Assembly: GCA_036898135.1 (NCBI GenBank)
Contig: CM072523.1
Span: forward strand, 39,423,376 to 39,487,375
DNA: 64,000 nucleotides
DNA from: Oncomelania hupensis
Taxonomy: Eukaryota > Mollusca > Gastropoda > Littorinimorpha > Pomatiopsidae
Direction of reading: 5' to 3'
In this document: one piece after another, positions 58,188 through 64,000 of the stretch
How positions within the stretch are numbered: position 1 is the stretch's first letter
How the letters are laid out: every line of letters begins with the position of its first letter
The notes under the pieces: generated by a model
What the model was told of the DNA's origin: nothing
Databases searched by the model: none
Seen by the model: the letters and a program-made list of their open reading frames with translations, nothing else
Position numbers and translations under genes: made by a program

Positions 58188-58448
58188 CACCCACCATTGG
58201 CGATTGGGCAGATGGGTATGGTGGTTGTGGTGGTATTAGGGAGAGAGGGCGGTCAGGAGGTGGGGTAGGTTAACCGTCCCGGGGAAGAAGGGGTAGGGAT
58301 CAGAATCAACACTTAACCACAAGAGCAATCATACTGTTAGGATGGAAAGTGAAAAAAATGGCCACTTTATCTTGGTCACCACGGGATGCTAACCTGCGTC
58401 ATCGGTGTACCAGGCGAACGCTCTACCACTGAGCTACGGCGGTGGGAC
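58188..58448 (-). mobile_element. 250-bp tRNA-derived SINE copy with broken B box
   Basis: Head GCCGTAGCTCAGTGGTAGAG on the minus strand, but the B box reads AGGTTAGCATCCC. The body matches 13216 and 36920. In the methyltransferase intron. Confidence 0.75.
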
Positions 58449-58701
58449 TCTTAGAAGTTCGGACAGATGGGAGTGTGCGCGGAAGGCAGCCGACAGTAAG
58501 CCTACCTAAAGGTCCCAATGGCCAGGCTTCGATTACTGTTGGCGACATTGAGTTTTGCCTAACATTGGCATCGTTATTACATAAAACCACGATAAAGCAG
58601 GCTTTTGTTGCTCCAACCAACCGCTACAGTTTGTAGTTTCCATTTCTGTTCTGTCAGGGAGGGATTTTCCATGTTTAACGATACCTGAATACGCTATGTA
58701 T

Positions 58702-59286
58702 CCTATCCTATCCTATCCCGTAACTCGAAGATCGTTGGAGCACCACAGATGATCGTTTAACCAGCGTACTCCATTTTTCTCTGTCCTCAGCAACCCTCAT
58801 GGTTTCGTTCAATGTCAAGCCAGTCCATTCTCGAATGTTGTCCTCCCACCTCTTTTTCTCTTTTTCTGCCTCCCTCTTCTTCTGCCTCCTTGCACCGTGC
58901 CTTGCAGGACGGTCTTTGCAATGCCTGATGCTCTGGTGACGGGCCCTACCATCGGAGTTTCCGTTTCTTCACCACTGTGAGCATGTCATCGTGTTGTCCA
59001 CACAGTGCACAGCTTAAAATAGTTAGGAGCCATTCTATCAGACAATGGGTTCCGACAGAAAGTCCTCTCCAGGATCGCACAAACAACTGCGGCCCTGACA
59101 ATGTTGAAGCCCATTTGGAAAGGTAAGGCTGCTACGCTCCTTTATCATCTCCATCTTCCTATACGCTTGCGAAATATGGACACTCACAACAGATCTACAA
59201 CGGAAAATACAAAGCATGGAGATGAGGTGCTACAGAAGACTTCTGGGCATTTCCTGTACCAAGCTCATCACCAACAATGAAATCCG
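58702..59286 (-). mobile_element. GGATA-tailed LINE with 5' inversion (twin-priming structure)
   Basis: 58702-59000 is the 3' end of the LINE on the minus strand, back to the GQHDD codons. 59001-59286 is the segment just upstream in the element (VHSLK... to NNEIRR) but on the plus strand. About 19 bp are missing at the join. The whole is flanked by ACG(C/T)TATGTAT, an 11-bp duplication with one mismatch (58691-58701, 59287-59297). It lies in the methyltransferase intron. Confidence 0.85.
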
Positions 59287-59357
59287 ACGTTATGTATATA
59301 AAATAAAATAATTAATTACCTATATCTATATATCTCTATCTATTTATTTATTTATCG

Positions 59358-59761
<404 letters not shown>

Positions 59762-60657
59762 AGAATTTTAGGGTAAACCCGTGTTTGCCAAAAGTAAACA
59801 AAGCCTTTGAATTGGGGCTTTTTAAAAAGCGGGTCTTTAGCTTATTCAGAAGCAGAAAAAAATATCAAAACGGGATGTAAAATGCCCACAAAGTACGCTG
59901 TTTGCTGAAGTATGTGCACTGGTTGTTGAAGTCAGTGTATAATATAAATTGGGTCATATCAACACAGAAGAAGAAGCTAGCTAATCCAACATGGCATGAA
60001 CGGAAGAGGGCACACACAATTTATTTTCCAAAGAATTATGTTCCATCGTGACCTCTCACACTGCGTAGCTTCACCACTCCACTAGTCTCTGCAAGGCGAA
60101 GTAATTCAGAGAGAGCGCGCGCGCGGCACTAACCTCTGATACGACAAAGGCCATGTTGTAAACCGTATTTTCCGGATTAATGCGCTCCTCCGCACCGTAG
60201 TTCGCAACAACGAGTAGTTGTTAATTTACAACACTGTTTTTCGGCACTTTCCTGTCTATCCTAGGCCGTTCTAAATCCTTCTCAGTAGCTAAACACGTTG
60301 CTATTGTGGTGTTTTGTTTGTTTGTTTGTTTGTTTGTTTTTATACCACTTGATCTAAATCAGGACTGAGCTATACCTCAAATCCCGTAACCAACCCTTCT
60401 AAAAGACAACAGATTTTCCCTGTTGCCACACTATTTTAGGAATCGGCCAAATGTCTTCAATTTAAATTAGCTAATGAACTGGAAATTGAAAAGCACACTG
60501 ACGAATTTAAGTCGTTTTATTGGAATCATACTTTCACTGTTAAAAAATATTTTTCTGTATGGTAGTCGGCATTGTATTTTTCTTCTTTTTCAAGTGCTTC
60601 AATACTGTTTGGTGGTAATGTGTGTGTGTGCTTTACCGTTTTAGTTTTGATTTATTT

Positions 60658-60703
60658 TCTTCTTCTTCTTCTTCTTCTTCTTCTTCTTCTTCTTCTTCTT
60701 CTT

Positions 60704-60734
<31 letters not shown>

Positions 60735-60735
60735 T
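60658..60735 (+). repeat. (TTC)n microsatellite
   Basis: About 25 units. 60740-62330 is AT-rich intron sequence with nothing assigned except T-rich runs near 62029-62085. Confidence 0.93.
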
Positions 60736-62329
60736 CATCATCATCATCTGTCTCTTTCGATTGTTCTATCACTTTTATGGATGACTGTTGTTTCTGTTCT
60801 ATCTTGCATTTTTATATGCTATTTTTCTGTTGTTGTTTTTTCTTTGAAAATTTTGAGTGCATATTTTCGAAGTATATATTTATGTTTCACAAATATATAT
60901 TAAACTTGTTTATCTTCATATTAATCCAGTAATTTTGCTGGTTTTTTTTTTTTTTTTAATTCAGTACAATTATGTTATTGATTGCAGTGATATGCTACAG
61001 TGTCTATTTTCATTTTTACAGTGATATAGTACCGTTTTAGCTGTCTTACCTATATATTGCGAACCCCTACCCCCCCCCCCCCTCTACACTACCTTAAACC
61101 CTTGTCAGGCCCATTTCTCCCAACCCTTTCCCACTCCCGTCCTGGGCTAGGAGCCTAATTTGATATTTGTTGACTCATTGTTAAGGACAAGGTTCCAGAA
61201 AAAGAGACTAGTGGAGAGGCCGAACGTAATCTTCGGCGGCTCTCAGCAAGGCAGTGTGCATACATAATAAACCTACTTCTAGTCTAAACTGCTGAACAGT
61301 TCCAATTAAATTTTTTACACACTGAATAAGTCATATAGATATATTATTTTATATGAATGAATGAGAGGATTTAAATGAAAAATAGGGACAATAGAATATA
61401 GCAGCGAGACGTAAAAGCTGGAGGCATGAACAGTCAGTCACCGAGTTTTATATAACACTAACAGCGTCTGCAACCATGTTCTATGAATGAGAGAGATAAC
61501 CATTGGATTTCCTGAAAATCACTAGGGATAATAAAATAATTATTGCTGCGGGACGTAAAATCCCCAGACTAAATAGTCACCGAAATTTCCGTAAAAGCTT
61601 GTAAAACCACCCTAATTTGCATGAATATGACTTTAGCAAGCACGCAAACTGTGACCTTATAGTTCGGTGTCTTTTCCTTTGTTCGGTCTTGAATAGACTT
61701 TAAACGGCTACTTTTTTTATATATCTAAAATTATTCGCACCGTACGTGAACAGTGTGCACAATGCTACGATTGAAGTAAAATTAAGTCCCTGGAGAGAGG
61801 AGAGGCATTATTAGCAGGTTCTTGTAAAATACGCTAGTTCCAAAAGGTACATGACAGGCTTTTAAGACTGGAGAGATTTGAACAATAAGAGTCATTGTTT
61901 ATTTACTAAATAAATTCATTTATTGCTGTGACGTGTTAACAACAAAATAACGCCTAATGAGGGCAAAAATGACATTTTACCCTGAGAAAGGCGAACATTA
62001 TTTTGAAAAGATTAAACGACTTGTTTGCTTTTTTTTTTTTTTTGCTTTTTTTCTAATTTTTTTTTAATTTTTCTTTTTTTTTTTTGTTAATAAGAGTAAA
62101 GTGTAAGTAAAGTGTACTGTACAGAGTGGGGAAGGAATGAGAGAGGGTTGAAGGGAGAGAGGGAGGGAGAGTGGGAGGGGTGGTTTAACTATAAGAGAAT
62201 GGGTGCTGAGGAAGAGGGAGGGCGAAGAGAAGAGAAATAGGGGCGGCAGAAGGAGAAATCTTGGTCGGATCTGAGAACACGTTCAGCGAATAGAAGTTTA
62301 TTTTGGCCAGAGTGAGGCAGAAGTGGCAA

Positions 62330-62680
62330 ATTTTTCTTCACACTTCATTGTCCCCCTTTTTTTTTATCTGAAAAATCTGGACTGCCTCCCCCTGGGGAAG
62401 GCGTAGAGGCAATCTGTGGCGCGCCCAAACCCAACCCAACCTACCTAATGTTAAGATAGATGTATTTTTTCAAATTTTGCTGGGGAGCAAATCGGGAGTA
62501 CCCGGAGAAAATCCCCCCGAGACGTTGCCCGAGTCGAAAATATATCAATATTCGTAGAAACATAACGCCCAGAGTCGGAACCAATCCCACACCCGTAAGG
62601 TGCAATTGGTTTCTGGCCTGTAGACAAGGCAAGTTAGTAGAGCCGTAGACCACTCGGCCACAATGCTCGCACGAATATGA
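62330..62680 (-). mobile_element. tRNA-Leu-like SINE with a TTTTCTCCGGGTACTCC core
   Basis: On the minus strand the A-box region is GTGGCCGAGTGGTC and the B box TTGGTTCCGACTC. A core with ATTTTCTCCGGGTACTCC follows, then a 'gttgggtttgggcgcg' segment and an A-rich end. A second copy is at 45335. Confidence 0.65.
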
Positions 62681-63119
62681 CACTTTTGAACGTTCAATCA
62701 CCAACAGATGTGTTCTTATAATAGTGCGCTTACCACAGCTAAATGCAGCCCAAAACGCGAGCTGACTATAGATCCAGAATTCCACAAATATTTTGCTGAA
62801 TTAGGGATCAAAGCATGACTGATTATGCAAACAGTCATCTCTTAGCGTCAACAAGACATTATTTAAGTTTTTGCGCAATTCTGATCTCGACCTCAGTCGC
62901 ACTTTAACCTGAAACGCTATCTGCAAGGTGGTGCAAAGTGGGAACCCAAGGACCACTCAGCAGCCCCATTAAAATTATACAACAACTAATTTATGGACAT
63001 TAGGAGGTGAGAAAGGCAAAAAGAGGCTGAAAACGTCTTGCGCCGTGTTATAATCCCTCCATTCAGTTCTGAAATGAATAGGCTTCCTGCCTTTTGTTAC
63101 AGTGAGTGAGTGAGTGAGT

Positions 63120-63123
<4 letters not shown>

Positions 63124-63207
<84 letters not shown>
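63124..63207 (+). repeat. (GA)n microsatellite
   Basis: Preceded by 'gtgagtgagtgagtaag'. Confidence 0.95.
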
Positions 63208-63212
<5 letters not shown>

Positions 63213-63399
63213 GCATAACATCTCTCTATCTTTTTCTCATCTGCATTACTCGGTATATATTAGATTTTTTTTTTGTTTATGAACGTTAATATTGAACAAA
63301 CAATGATATACTTTTGATGCGAACTGCATTTGGCTTGCATTACGTTTCTACGTTTTAGATTTCTACGTTTTAGATTATCTCTCTCTACCTTTCTCTCTA

Positions 63400-63522
<123 letters not shown>

Positions 63523-63809
63523 CGTTTGCTTATTTAAATGCTTTTCCTTCTTCTAAAACCAACAGTTGAATTAACCAAAGCCGCTACGTAAATCTTCACT
63601 TCATTATTATCATTACTACTACTGCTACCACCACCACCACCACCTCGCCCCACACCCCCTTCCAACGCCCCCTTCCCCCCCCCCCTCTTCTCCTCTATCC
63701 CCCTCCCTCCTGCTTTACTCCTCTCGCTTTGAACTGATTTGTCATTAGGAAAAAAAGCGCCATATCAATATCCGTATTTATTTATAATTACACATAATAC
63801 AAAGCGCAC

Positions 63810-64000
63810 CCGTTGACGCCGCCGCCATTGGGCTTGACGATGATGGGGATGTTGATGTCCAGGTGCGACAGGCTCTGCAGTAAAGGCGTGACGTGCTGCA
63901 GCAGCGTACAGTTGATGCCCACAGCTACCACATTGTCGTACTGCAGCACCGTACGAGCGGCCTCACTCAGCATCTCGCCGTGCCCCGTGTGAGCGTCGTC
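63810..64000 (-). CDS. Homocysteine S-methyltransferase, penultimate visible exon (runs off the right edge)
   Basis: The open frame runs from the window edge to a donor at 63809/63808 (GG|GTGCGC). It encodes DDAHTGHGE, then a VVAVGINCT motif followed by PIIVKPNGGG. In the Hcy-binding domain family (PF02574: MmuM/YbgG, BHMT, MetH) the GxNC cysteine is the first zinc ligand, and the 'P-N-(S/A)-G' segment follows it. The enzyme transfers a methyl group to homocysteine to make methionine. The exon is GC-rich with good codon use, unlike its AT-rich surroundings. It ends with two bases of a codon, matching the exon at 56640. Upstream exons lie outside the window. KPNGGG replaces the more usual YPNSGE, so the exact subfamily is uncertain. 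Confidence 0.8.

Noticed and set aside
60127..60190. Mini first exon on the minus strand (ATGGCC..., seven codons, then GTTAGT donor)
   Set aside because: Good start and donor contexts but only seven residues, no following exon found and no promoter evidence.

Overview
This is metazoan nuclear DNA: AT-rich, intron-containing, and packed with microsatellites and several classes of retroposon. The tRNA- and 5S-derived SINEs, LINEs with (GGATA)n tails, a Tc1 transposon and an invertebrate-type homocysteine methyltransferase fit a mollusc, most likely a marine gastropod. That placement is inference; nothing in the window fixes the species. No bacterial operon, CRISPR array or intact virus is visible.

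Host genes occupy little of the window, and the two convincing ones are both on the minus strand. The first (38.4-29.4 kb) is a three-exon gene with a TATA box, an initiator, a non-coding exon 1, a signal-peptide exon 2 and a terminal exon 3. Intron phases match, and the spliced product is a 122-residue secreted precursor with an RRRR convertase-type site. It looks like a neuropeptide or peptide-hormone precursor, but I do not recognise the family; it is the best candidate for something undescribed. The second (64.0-56.5 kb) is the 3' part of a homocysteine S-methyltransferase gene: one exon runs off the right edge and the last exon lies at 56.6-56.5 kb, separated by a 7-kb repeat-filled intron. 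A weaker plus-strand candidate exon near 7.7 kb could start a mitochondrial protein.

Transposable elements fill most of the rest. A LINE family whose ORF stop codon lies in its own (GGATA)n tail has at least 17 pieces, one with a twin-priming inversion. Remnants of four other LINE lineages occur at 32.6-35.2, 37.6-38.1, 41.0-41.7 and 49.7-50.9 kb. SINEs include a 200-bp tRNA-Thr-like family (two near-identical copies with perfect target duplications), a 430-bp tRNA family (seven copies), a tRNA-Leu-like family, a further tRNA family and a 5S rRNA-derived family. A 580-bp retroposon with a 5' GC hairpin and a (TGTAA)n tail has three near-complete copies. A Tc1 element (17.0-18.6 kb) is complete except for a stop at codon 5. 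A 1.5-kb solo LTR, MITEs and foldback elements complete the set.

Layout: 0-13 kb, repeats, minisatellites and nested SINEs; 13.2-15.5 kb, a three-level nested insertion; 17-18.6 kb, Tc1; 19-24.4 kb, LINE cluster; 29.4-38.4 kb, peptide gene with LINE and SINE insertions in its introns; 39.7-44.1 kb, more LINEs and trinucleotide arrays; 46.7-49 kb, SINEs and LINEs around a duplicated coding-like 3' end; 49.7-53.7 kb, LINE remnant, palindromic MITE and retroposon; 56.5-64 kb, methyltransferase gene with a 780-bp minisatellite and a twin-primed LINE in its intron.
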